Below are positions 26,339-33,051 of a stretch of DNA of 33,051 nt, one piece after another. The stretch lies in contig NZ_JAMWYY010000033.1 of assembly GCF_024305175.1 (NCBI RefSeq), positions 1 to 33,051 on the forward strand, read 5' to 3'. The notes under the pieces were generated by a model. It had not been told where the DNA came from, made no database searches, and worked only from the letters and a program-made list of their open reading frames with translations. Origin of the DNA: Flavobacterium sp. (GTDB lineage Bacteria; Bacteroidota; Bacteroidia; Flavobacteriales; Flavobacteriaceae). A program made the position numbers and the translations under genes. The first letter of the stretch is position 1. Every line of letters begins with the position of its first letter.

Positions 26339-28903
26339 TTAGAATGGATAATTAATACCTACATTATAAACAGCATGGGCAAAATTATACTCTTTAAACC
26401 ACCTGTCGTTTACCGGCCTTCCGGGGTTGTAGGTTTTGAAACCAATATCGAACCTCACCACGAAAAAGTTTAAATCGTAGCGGAAGCCAAACCCCGAACC
26501 AAAGGCTAGGTCGCGGAATGAGCTAAGCCCGTTAAAAACATATTCAGGTTGGTCCTGGTTATCAAAAACATTCCAGATATTGCCCACATCGCCAAAAACG
26601 GCTCCGTTTAACTGCCCGAACAGGTTAAAGCGCAGTTCTGCACTATACAGCATTTTAAGGTTAGCTTCATTAAAATCGTTAATACCGCCGCTGCTGCCCG
26701 GCCCCAGGCTGTAAGACTGCCACGCACGGTTATCGTTACTTCCTCCCGCAAAATAGCTTCGGGTAAAGGGTATGTTATCAGAGTTGCCGTAAGGCACTGC
26801 CAACCCGAAGAATGCCCGCATGGCCAGTACCCTTTTATGTGTAAGGTCGAAGTGCTTTATAAAATCAAGTTCACCTTTTATATATTGCGAATATTCCACA
26901 TCAAGAAATGTCCGGTTGCCGCTGGAACTGCGGTTGTTCTTTTCGGTTAAAGATGAAATGAGGGCTAAAGTGTTTCCTGCCGTTTCTAATTTTGTTTTAA
27001 AGATAAAGAACTCACTATCATTTAAATTATCCTGCGTGCTGGTGGTATAGGTAAAGTTAGTTGCCGATATCAGGTTGTTCTCGGTAAGCCTTCGCCTGCG
27101 CTCCTCTATACTGCGCACTTCGCGCCTGTCTTGAGCGGTTGTTGTTATACTACCGCCGTCTACGCCCGTTATAAATGCCCTTGTGCCTTCTTCTCTTATC
27201 AGGCGTAAATCACCGTTACCGTCAACACTGTAGTAGGCAGGGTCTAACTGTTCTGTATAGATGTTGGCAATTTCATTAAGCCTGTCGTAAGATGAATTGT
27301 ATACAAAAAAGTAATTATCAGGGTTTACGTTCCGTATGTACTGTATGTTGAACAGGTCCAGCCTTGCCGTGCGGTTTCTTTTGGGTATCCAGTTGTAATT
27401 TAATACGCCTGTAAAGCTCTCCTTATCGAGGCCTATGTTCTTTTGCCTGCTGATACCCAGGCTTAGTAGCGAAGCGGGAAGCATTTCCTTCCGTATTATG
27501 TTATCAGTGTTTAACGGAAAAAATATTCTTGGGATGCTGAGCTTGGCATCAGCACCATACTCCAGTATGTTGAAAAAGCTCCTGTCGCTAATGGCAGGGT
27601 CTCTCGAAGAGCCTATGTTGCCCCGCAGGGTAAGGTCTAAAATCTCTGCACCGCGAAACAGGTTGCGTATAGAAAGCCCCGTACTACCCTGTATACCCAT
27701 ATCCTGAATGTTAGAGTGGGTAAGGTCTATACCATATAAAAGCTTAAAATTATCGCGCGGTTTCAGGTAAATGTTGGCAATAAGAGACGAGCCTTCTGTA
27801 TCGGTGCTGTCAACCACATAATTAATGTTAGGATAATAGAACACCCTTAGGTTGTTAATATACCTGTAGGTTAGCACCCTCCTGAAATCGGCAAAGGTAC
27901 TGCCGGGCGTTATAAAAACTGGGTCGGTTAACGCCTTTGGCCTGTAGTTAAGCTTACCGTTACTGAAGATGCGGAAGCCGTTGTAAGTAGTACTGTCTAT
28001 AGTGCCGTTTGGGTCGGCGGCATTTTGGGTGTATATATTTACCTGGCTTACTTTGAAAATTTTGAAAGGGCGGGTAAAGGTACTATCGCCCCTGCGTACG
28101 GTTTCATTATCAATAATAAGGTCTACATTGGCTTTATAGCCTGTGTTTACAGTATCTACAATATAAGAAATATAATTGGGTTCAAAGCGATACACCCCCC
28201 TGTTAAGAAAGTAATTGGCAATCCGCTCGCGTTCGCCAGTAAAGTCTGCTTCGTTATATTGCTTGCCTTTCTTTATAAGCGACTCATCTTTAATCTTCTG
28301 GTAAAGCGTGTCCAGCACAGGAGATTCTATATAAGTAGCTATAGAATCTACCACATAGGGTTTTCCTGTTTCTACAGTATAATTTACCTGTGCCTTTTTT
28401 ACCCCCAGTGTATCTACACGGTAGCCTACTTTGGTGCGGAAGTACCCTTTTTTATAATAATAAGAAAGTAGCCTGTTGGCCGATTTTCGCACCCGGACCG
28501 GATCTACCAGTACCGGTGGCTCGCCTACTTTTTTAAGGAAGTTGCTTAAACCGGCAACAATAAAAGATTCGCCAAGCCTTTGCACCTGTTTTTCTGAAAG
28601 CAGCTTGCGCAGGTTTTCGTGCCTTTGCGGATTGCGCTCCAGCCATGCCTGGTAAGAGGAGTCGGCATCTTTCTTGGCAAGGTTATACAGGTGCAGCCTT
28701 AGGTGGTAGCCCAGTATATTGCTGTTGGGCTGCTGATAGAGTTGCTCCTGCAGTGCTTCCTCTTTTTTCTCTTCGCCGTTAACGGTTATAGTGTTTTCTT
28801 CCAGCAGGTGCCTGTTATTGGGAACCCTCTTTACGAGCGAACACGAATATAAGAGCAGTAGCGATAAAAGAATTAGTGCTATTTTTGTTGTTTTATTTTT
28901 CAA
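26339..28903 (-). CDS. tamL: Outer-membrane assembly protein, TamA/BamA superfamily lipoprotein (TamL)
   Basis: An Omp85-type outer-membrane barrel with N-terminal POTRA-like repeats (about residues 30-330) and a C-terminal surface-antigen barrel ending in NVGINYPF. I place the start at a TTG (28903). From there the protein opens with a textbook lipoprotein signal, KNKTTKI, a Leu-rich core, then LYSC, with lipidated Cys21 and 854 residues in total. The longer ATG frame from 28960 would add 19 residues in front of the signal and overlap the divergent methyltransferase gene. The lipid anchor matches TamL, the Bacteroidetes form of TamA that works with TamB; BamA itself has no such anchor. No acidic surface-export signal follows the Cys. 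Confidence 0.85.
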   Translation of the reverse strand: MKNKTTKIALILLSLLLLYSCSLVKRVPNNRHLLEENTITVNGEEKKEEALQEQLYQQPNSNILGYHLRLHLYNLAKKDADSSYQAWLERNPQRHENLRKLLSEKQVQRLGESFIVAGLSNFLKKVGEPPVLVDPVRVRKSANRLLSYYYKKGYFRTKVGYRVDTLGVKKAQVNYTVETGKPYVVDSIATYIESPVLDTLYQKIKDESLIKKGKQYNEADFTGERERIANYFLNRGVYRFEPNYISYIVDTVNTGYKANVDLIIDNETVRRGDSTFTRPFKIFKVSQVNIYTQNAADPNGTIDSTTYNGFRIFSNGKLNYRPKALTDPVFITPGSTFADFRRVLTYRYINNLRVFYYPNINYVVDSTDTEGSSLIANIYLKPRDNFKLLYGIDLTHSNIQDMGIQGSTGLSIRNLFRGAEILDLTLRGNIGSSRDPAISDRSFFNILEYGADAKLSIPRIFFPLNTDNIIRKEMLPASLLSLGISRQKNIGLDKESFTGVLNYNWIPKRNRTARLDLFNIQYIRNVNPDNYFFVYNSSYDRLNEIANIYTEQLDPAYYSVDGNGDLRLIREEGTRAFITGVDGGSITTTAQDRREVRSIEERRRRLTENNLISATNFTYTTSTQDNLNDSEFFIFKTKLETAGNTLALISSLTEKNNRSSSGNRTFLDVEYSQYIKGELDFIKHFDLTHKRVLAMRAFFGLAVPYGNSDNIPFTRSYFAGGSNDNRAWQSYSLGPGSSGGINDFNEANLKMLYSAELRFNLFGQLNGAVFGDVGNIWNVFDNQDQPEYVFNGLSSFRDLAFGSGFGFRYDLNFFVVRFDIGFKTYNPGRPVNDRWFKEYNFAHAVYNVGINYPF

Positions 28904-28926
28904 TGTGCGGGTGCCAAATAGTAATT

Positions 28927-28954
28927 CAAAAATACATTTTTTATGATTAGCAAA
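28927..28954 (-). promoter_or_regulatory. Candidate tamL promoter overlapping the start of the RNA methyltransferase gene
   Basis: On the minus strand there is TATTTTTG (28927-28934) and a TTTG (28951-28954) 16 bases upstream. A further TTTG lies at about 23 bases. The predicted start site near 28920 fits translation from the TTG at 28903, and excludes the ATG at 28960, which would be upstream of transcription. Confidence 0.45.
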
Positions 28955-29680
28955 AACCAAATTAAGCTAATAACGGGATTGCAGCAAAAAAAATACCGAA
29001 AGCAGCATAAACTGTTTTTTGCCGAGGGCGTAAAGGTAGTGCGCGAATTGCTTGCGTCCAATTTTGAATTGCACTCTTTGTTTACCACATTACCTGATTT
29101 TAGTGAGGTTGAAGACAATAAAAAATATACAATAACCGAAGCAGAGCTTAAAAAAATAAGCGCGCTTACTACCCCCAATACCTGCCTTGCCGTTTTTAAA
29201 ATGCCCGAAACCAGACCTGTGGAAAATCACGGACTTATTGTGGCACTTGATGATGTGCGCGACCCGGGCAATCTGGGGACTATAATACGGCTTTGCGACT
29301 GGTTCGGGATAGAGCATCTCGTGTGCTCAGAACAGTCGGCAGATGTGTATAACCCAAAGGTAGTGCAGGCCACAATGGGAAGCCTTTCAAGAGTAAATGT
29401 GCATTACGTAAATCTTGAAGAGTACCTGAGTGATGCAACGTTGCCTGTATTGGGTACTTTTATGGATGGTGATAACATGTATACAGGTAGCATGCCTGAA
29501 GAGGGCATTATAATTATGGGTAATGAAGCCAATGGTATTTCGGCAGGGGTAGAGGCATATGTAACCCAACGCATAGCCATACCGCGCTTTGGCAGGCTGC
29601 AGGAAACCGAAAGCCTTAACGTGGCAACTGCTGCTGCAATAGTGCTTAGCGAATTAAAGCGAAATTTTAGTGGAAAGTAA
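28943..29680 (+). CDS. SpoU/TrmH family RNA 2'-O-methyltransferase
   Basis: A 245-residue SAM-dependent methyltransferase with the trefoil-knot SPOUT fold, which modifies ribose 2'-OH in tRNA or rRNA. The N-terminal substrate-binding part (about 1-90) includes KYRKQHKLFFAEGVKVV. The three SpoU motifs follow: LDDVRDPGNLGTIIR (motif 1), IIIMGNEANGIS (motif 2) and IPRFGRLQETESLNVATAAAI (motif 3). The target nucleotide cannot be told from sequence. Its 3' end overlaps that of the convergent porT gene by 14 bases. Confidence 0.93.
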   Translation: MISKNQIKLITGLQQKKYRKQHKLFFAEGVKVVRELLASNFELHSLFTTLPDFSEVEDNKKYTITEAELKKISALTTPNTCLAVFKMPETRPVENHGLIVALDDVRDPGNLGTIIRLCDWFGIEHLVCSEQSADVYNPKVVQATMGSLSRVNVHYVNLEEYLSDATLPVLGTFMDGDNMYTGSMPEEGIIIMGNEANGISAGVEAYVTQRIAIPRFGRLQETESLNVATAAAIVLSELKRNFSGK

Positions 29681-30380
29681 AGTTAATTAAAATGGCACGT
29701 GTTTTCATCGAGTTTACGTTGCCTGTATAAATACTGTTAGGGTCGTTATCTCGGATAAGCTCATCCTCCAAGCCGAAAACACCACGTATAGATGGAGAAA
29801 ATTTGAAGTATTCAAAATAAAGATCTACACCAAAGCCTATTTCCCAGTTGTTTGTCATTTTCTTCATCCTGAATATCTGGGCATAGTTGTCATCTTTTGC
29901 ATCCTGGTTACTGCTCAGGTTAAGTGTGCGCGAAAATCCGCCCACAAGGTAAGGCCTCACATTACCTGTACGCAATGCAGAAAATTTAAGCAATAGCGGA
30001 AAGTGTATGTATGTCGATTTTACCTCCCGTAACCTGTCAAATTCATCCTCTACCTGCGGAAAGGTAAGGTTGCGCTGTGCATAATACAGTCCCGGCTCAA
30101 AACGAAGGTCTAAATGCTCAAACAGGCGCAGGTTGCCCACAAGCCCCACATTAAAACCTGTGGTTTGCTTAACTATAATATCAGCCTGGGGGTTATTGTT
30201 ATAATCAAACTTAAAGCCATAACTGTTAAAACCTAGAAAGTAACCCCAGTGAACCCTTTGCTTATCAAAGTTTTCGAGGTTTATAATAGGGTCTTTAGAA
30301 AATACCTGCGTGCCGAACTGCGCGTTGCAGTACAGGCCCGAAAGCAATGCTATGTAAACCAGAAATTTTTTCATGCTCAT
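29667..30380 (-). CDS. porT: PorT family outer-membrane protein (type IX secretion / gliding)
   Basis: A 237-residue exported protein with a signal peptide ending YCNA-Q and many short amphipathic beta-strands (GYFLGFNSYGFKF, FNVGLVGNLRLF, YIHFPLLLKFSA, VRPYLVGGFSRTL, WEIGFGVDLYF), ending in the outer-membrane-type signature LINFTFH. It matches PorT, which type IX secretion and gliding require in Bacteroidetes. The first ATG (30380) overlaps the ubiE stop as ATGA. A second ATG at 30374 gives MKKFLVY, a more usual signal peptide start. It sits in a ubiE-porT pair facing the RNA methyltransferase gene. Confidence 0.88.
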   Translation of the reverse strand: MSMKKFLVYIALLSGLYCNAQFGTQVFSKDPIINLENFDKQRVHWGYFLGFNSYGFKFDYNNNPQADIIVKQTTGFNVGLVGNLRLFEHLDLRFEPGLYYAQRNLTFPQVEDEFDRLREVKSTYIHFPLLLKFSALRTGNVRPYLVGGFSRTLNLSSNQDAKDDNYAQIFRMKKMTNNWEIGFGVDLYFEYFKFSPSIRGVFGLEDELIRDNDPNSIYTGNVNSMKTRAILINFTFH

Positions 30381-31108
30381 TTTTTTGAAGCGGAATATAT
30401 AGTAGCCACTCCCATTGTTTGCGGCAAATCTTTCACCTCTATAAACCCGATTTTCCTTAAAATATTGTTTAGTGCCTCACCATAAGGAAAAACAGAGGCC
30501 GATTCGCTTAAGTAGGCATAAGCCGACTTGTCTTTAGAGAACAGCCTGCCTATAACCGGCAGTATGAATTTTGAGTAAAACCGGTAGCCCTGCTTGTATG
30601 GGAAACGGGTAGGTACAGAAGTTTCGAGTATTACAAAAATGCCGCCCGGCCTTAATACCCGTAAAATTTCGGAAAGGCCTTTTTCAAGATTTTCAAAATT
30701 GCGTACACCAAAAGCTACAGTAATGGCATCAAAATAATTGTCATCAAACGGCATGTTTTCGCTGTCGGCCAAAACCATTTTTATTTTGCTGTCCAATTTG
30801 CGATCGCTTATTTTTTTACGCCCCACATCAAGCATACCAGCAGAAATATCGGCACCCACAATTTCGGTTGCAGAGGTTGCCGTCATTAATATAGCAAGGT
30901 CGCCCGTTCCGGTAGCTATGTCAAGAATGGTTTTTGGCTTGGTTTCGGCCACCATTTTCAAAACTTTTTTACGCCATTTTATATCAATACCAAACGAGAT
31001 TACGCGGTTAAGCCCGTCATAATTTTCAGAAATGGTATCAAACATCTGGGCAACCTGTTCTTTTTTGCCCAGTCCGGAATCTTTATATGGAGTAACGTTT
31101 TTTGACAT
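30377..31108 (-). CDS. ubiE: Demethylmenaquinone C-methyltransferase (UbiE/MenG)
   Basis: A 243-residue SAM-dependent methyltransferase that makes menaquinone from demethylmenaquinone, the quinone used by Bacteroidetes. It has the SAM-binding motif ILDIATGTGDLAI (near residue 60), family motif DGLNRVISFGID near 31-42, and FDAITVAFGVRNFENLEKGL (near 126). The length is typical. It is translationally coupled to porT by a 4-base stop/start overlap. Confidence 0.95.
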   Translation of the reverse strand: MSKNVTPYKDSGLGKKEQVAQMFDTISENYDGLNRVISFGIDIKWRKKVLKMVAETKPKTILDIATGTGDLAILMTATSATEIVGADISAGMLDVGRKKISDRKLDSKIKMVLADSENMPFDDNYFDAITVAFGVRNFENLEKGLSEILRVLRPGGIFVILETSVPTRFPYKQGYRFYSKFILPVIGRLFSKDKSAYAYLSESASVFPYGEALNNILRKIGFIEVKDLPQTMGVATIYSASKK

Positions 31109-31122
31109 TGCGGTATTTTGCG

Positions 31123-31130
31123 CAAAGATA
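31123..31130 (-). promoter_or_regulatory. Candidate -7 element for ubiE-porT
   Basis: TATCTTTG on the minus strand, 15 bases before the ubiE ATG, matches TAnnTTTG, but no TTTG lies at the expected distance upstream. Confidence 0.4.
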
Positions 31131-31192
31131 GCAGAAGTTTTAATAATAATATGTTATAAAGCGCTTAAGTATGAAACTACTGCAAGAAGTTG

Positions 31193-31218
31193 AAAGCTCC
31201 ACTGTTGTAGAGCTTTTT
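31193..31218. terminator. Terminator-like hairpin at the left edge of the AT-rich islet
   Basis: AAAGCTC and GAGCTTT arms around a short loop, with five T on the plus side. It is nearly the same sequence as the hairpin at 32601-32628. No plus-strand gene precedes it. On the minus strand it lies downstream of the broken DUF4375 gene but has only three T after the stem, so its present use is unclear. Confidence 0.6.
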
Positions 31219-31306
31219 ATGTACTATAACGGTTTTGCTATAATCAAGTTGACAATAATGGATCAGAATAGATACTTTTGTATTAGCCAAGATTCATTAG
31301 TCATAA

Positions 31307-31777
31307 TTATACAAGTTTTTCACGCAAATAGCTTCCTAGTAATATGTCTAAATTATTAGAATATTCATAATACTTATTATCTAGATACTCTAAATCGTTA
31401 TCTAAATTATCGTCATCATATAAAGCGTCTATTTCTCCACGCAAAATTTTTTGTCTGAATATATAATCATCGCATCTAAGTGAATTAACTTTATCATATA
31501 CTAGTTGTAATATATCAGCTATATCAATTGCTTTAACTGCTTTTAGTGCAAGTATAGTTTCTTTCGCAAATTGTCCATATCCATTTATAAAGTATTGATT
31601 AAACCCACCATTAAAAACTTGTTAATCTAAAACTAATATTAAATAAGTTACACGCTCTTTATCAGGTAAATTAATGATATAGTTATACCAATTTTCACTA
31701 TTATTAGTGAACCAGGATTCTTCGATTCCTGATACACTATTAGTATAATAATAGTCTATAATTTCGCTGTCAGACAT
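31307..31777 (-). pseudogene. DUF4375 (DMP19-like) family gene with an in-frame stop
   Basis: Reading the minus strand from the ATG at 31775-31777 to the TAA at 31307-31309 gives 156 codons with one internal TAA (31622-31624, codon 52). The frame is otherwise continuous and protein-like. Right after the internal stop comes QVFNGGFNQYFINGYG, which carries the NGGFNQYF signature of DUF4375, a family of unknown function. The tail is Asp/Glu/Tyr-rich. A single base change (TAA from GAA or CAA) would explain the break. It could be a true pseudogene or a sequencing error. The region is AT-rich, like the next gene. Confidence 0.75.
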
Positions 31778-31819
31778 AATACAATAATCGCCGATAATTT
31801 AGCGTATTTTTAAATTTAT

Positions 31820-32471
31820 TTATAGAGATATTTCCCAATACTTACTTATGACCTTTCCGTTTTTAGCATTAATTACAATTACTTTTTTATAGCTATAATC
31901 TTTTTCCTGAACCTTTTCTTTAAGTATCCATACAAGTTTTGGGAAAAAAGATTTGTATTCATTGTTTTTATTTTTTTTGATAATCAATTTCCCACTCTAT
32001 TACATTTATAAAACCCTTTTCTCTTGCAATTATTAACACTTCGTCAAGACTTAGAGCGTTTCCTTTTAAGACTTCAATTTGAGGCTTTAGATATTCGTCT
32101 AAATCAGACCAGCCTTCTAACATTAATTGTTTGTCCTTACAGATACAATCCATTGTAAATGTCTCTATAATATTTTTATTCTTATCTCTAATCTTATACA
32201 ACAATACATATTGATAAGGATATACTTTTATCGAATCAGAATTTTTATAACTAAGCTGATAATGGTTTTTATCATTATTATCTACATAATATGAATATGA
32301 TATATCTTTATTAAATTTAATATGCGCTTTGATAGAGTCACTAAAAAAATAATTGAACTTTATGTCTGCCATCTCTTGGCAAATTTTATAAGAAAATTTG
32401 TTTGTAAGCTGGCTGTATACTCTATTAGTATGCAAATAAAAACACAGACAGATAATAATTAACAATCTCAT
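31820..32471 (-). pseudogene. Secreted protein with PepSY-like C-terminus, frameshifted at an A8 run
   Basis: The first part (31968-32471, 167 codons) begins with a signal peptide of about 20 residues ending RVYSQ and ends at a TAA straight after eight A. In the next frame, coding-like sequence continues for about 50 codons to a TAA at 31820-31822 (PKLVWILKE to KVIVINAKNGKVIS). Removing one A joins them into 216 residues. The joined tail (SLDEVLIIAREKG, then VWILKE, then VINAKNGKVI) has the order of a PepSY-type domain, which the break cuts in two. This may be decay, a homopolymer sequencing error, or slippage-based variation. Function is unknown. Confidence 0.68.
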
Positions 32472-32528
32472 AATGATTAATACATTTTGGTTTGCAAAGA
32501 CAGAGGGGAAATAGAGCTAATATCTATG

Positions 32529-32536
32529 CAAAAATA
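32529..32536 (-). promoter_or_regulatory. Weak -7 candidate upstream of the frameshifted secreted gene
   Basis: TATTTTTG on the minus strand fits TAnnTTTG but lies about 58 bases before the ATG and lacks a matching upstream element. The rest of 32472-32600 shows nothing recognisable. Confidence 0.2.
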
Positions 32537-32600
32537 GAAATAGGCCTTCAGATAGAGATTATTTAAACATCAAAATATAGTACGTGATAGTAACCTATTA

Positions 32601-32628
32601 AAAAAGCTCCGCAGTTGCAGAGCTTTTT
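32601..32628 (-). terminator. Terminator of the tRNA-Leu transcript
   Basis: Thirteen-base arms of the type AAAAAGCTC-CGCA / TGCA-GAGCTTTTT with one mismatch and a tiny loop. T-runs lie on both sides, so it is bidirectional. It sits 33 bases downstream of tRNA-Leu on the minus strand. A near copy is at 31193-31218. Confidence 0.8.
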
Positions 32629-32661
32629 GTGCATTTTGACATTTTTATTGTCATAAAAAAG

Positions 32662-32743
32662 TGACCATGACTGGATTCGAACCAGCACGCCTTGCGGCAC
32701 CACCCCCTCAAGATGGCGAGTCTACCAATTTCTCCACATGGCC
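32662..32743 (-). tRNA. tRNA-Leu (anticodon GAG)
   Basis: The minus strand folds as an 82-base tRNA with a 7-bp acceptor stem (GGCCATG with CATGGTC, one G-T pair), an anticodon stem CCATC/GGTGG with loop TTGAGGG (anticodon GAG), a long variable arm as expected for Leu, and the T-loop GTTCGAATC. The discriminator is A. CCA is not encoded. Confidence 0.95.
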
Positions 32744-32753
32744 GGGCAGATGT

Positions 32754-32797
32754 AAAACAAAAAAAGTTAAGCGGGCAGATGTTGCAGCTTAACTTTT
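32754..32797 (-). terminator. Hairpin with T-tract between tRNA-Lys and tRNA-Leu
   Basis: Perfect 11-bp arms AAAAGTTAAGC / GCTTAACTTTT (32762-32772 and 32787-32797) with a 14-base loop, followed on the minus strand by a T-rich tract. It looks like a terminator of the tRNA-Lys array placed directly before tRNA-Leu. It could instead be a processing or attenuation structure. Confidence 0.65.
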
Positions 32798-32798
32798 G

Positions 32799-32871
32799 TG
32801 ACCCGACTGGGGCTCGAACCCAGGACCCCAACATTAAAAGTGTTGTGCTCTACCAACTGAGCTATCGAGTC
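32799..32871 (-). tRNA. tRNA-Lys (anticodon TTT), copy 1
   Basis: A 73-base cloverleaf on the minus strand: acceptor GACTCGA with TCGGGTC, D-arm GCTCAGTTGGTAGAGC, anticodon stem CAACA/TGTTG with loop CTTTTAA (anticodon TTT), T-loop GTTCGAGCC, discriminator A. CCA is not encoded. Confidence 0.97.
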
Positions 32872-32899
32872 GTGGCATTAAGGAAACTAAGATTATTTG

Positions 32900-32972
32900 T
32901 GACCCGACTGGGGCTCGAACCCAGGACCCCAACATTAAAAGTGTTGTGCTCTACCAACTGAGCTATCGAGTC
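32900..32972 (-). tRNA. tRNA-Lys (anticodon TTT), copy 2
   Basis: Identical in sequence to copy 1 and offset by exactly 101 bases. The 28-base spacer is also identical to the one after the next copy. Confidence 0.97.
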
Positions 32973-33000
32973 GTGGCATTAAGGAAACTAAGATTATTTG

Positions 33001-33051
33001 TGACCCGACTGGGGCTCGAACCCAGGACCCCAACATTAAAAGTGTTGTGCT
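33001..33051 (-). tRNA. tRNA-Lys (anticodon TTT), copy 3, cut by the window end
   Basis: The 3' half and anticodon loop of a third identical tRNA-Lys. The 5' part lies beyond the window. Confidence 0.93.

Larger units (their letters stand above)
32799..33051. repeat. Perfect 101-bp tandem repeat made of tRNA-Lys plus spacer
   Basis: Two and a half units of 101 bases (73-base tRNA plus 28-base spacer) without a visible mismatch, running off the right edge. The spacer GTGGCATTAAGGAAACTAAG and the following ATTATTTG are the same in both complete units. Confidence 0.95.

Noticed and set aside
31171..31359. Plus-strand 62-codon open frame
   Set aside because: It crosses a terminator-like hairpin and the 3' end of the DUF4375 frame on the other strand, with no recognisable protein features.
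32598..32961. Open frames on both strands (32598-32834 minus, 32692-32961 plus) that could be called small proteins
   Set aside because: They run through the tRNA-Leu and tRNA-Lys genes. Their translations (for example GARTQDPN or GSWVRAPVG) are the familiar false proteins made from tRNA sequence.
32799..33051. CRISPR-like reading of the regular 101-bp repeats
   Set aside because: Both the repeated unit and the spacer are identical, and each unit folds as tRNA-Lys. There are no variable spacers.

Overview
The window looks like chromosomal DNA of a Flavobacteriaceae member, Flavobacterium or close to it. The evidence is a PorT gene (type IX secretion/gliding), a lipoprotein-type TamA homologue (TamL), a menaquinone-type UbiE/MenG methyltransferase, an AccD of the kind without a zinc ribbon, repeated Bacteroidetes-type promoter elements (TTTG, about 19-23 bases, TAnnTTTG), very weak Shine-Dalgarno sequences, and moderate GC with AT-rich intergenic DNA. 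These are inferences from protein and motif recognition; no search was run.

Layout. 1-5915 (+): a peptide-use operon with a dipeptidyl-peptidase IV-type S9 peptidase (5' end outside the window), two POT/PTR2 oligopeptide transporters and a secreted thioredoxin-like protein. It meets comEC on the other strand, and its terminator lies inside the comEC 3' end. 5919-11352 (-): comEC, an NlpC/P60 peptidase, lpxB, a small lipoprotein with its own promoter and terminator, and surE. 11494-14853 (+): a Tsp/Prc protease followed by an OppC-like ABC permease. 14933-22014 (-): purH, mreB, mreC, mreD, mrdA (PBP2) and rodA, which is the elongation (rod-shape) machinery behind a purine gene. 22172-23422 (+): an orphan FtsX/MacB-type permease. 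23437-24216 (-): an AT-rich gene of unknown function with a CxxC / SH / CxxCE zinc-finger-like signature. 24301-26289 (-): fbaA and accD, ended by a very strong hairpin. 26339-31108: tamL (-), a SpoU/TrmH RNA methyltransferase (+), porT and ubiE (-).

31139-32600 is an AT-rich islet holding two broken genes on the minus strand. One is a DUF4375-type ORF interrupted by an in-frame TAA. The other is a secreted protein with a PepSY-like C-terminus, split by a frameshift at a run of eight A. Two near-identical terminator-like hairpins (31193-31218 and 32601-32628) bracket the islet. The right edge holds minus-strand tRNA genes: tRNA-Leu(GAG), then at least three tRNA-Lys(TTT) copies in perfect 101-bp tandem repeats, the last cut by the window end.

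Most of the window is conserved housekeeping DNA. I did not find a clearly new multi-gene system. The least explained parts are the decaying islet beside the tRNA array and the solitary zinc-finger-like gene at 23437-24216.
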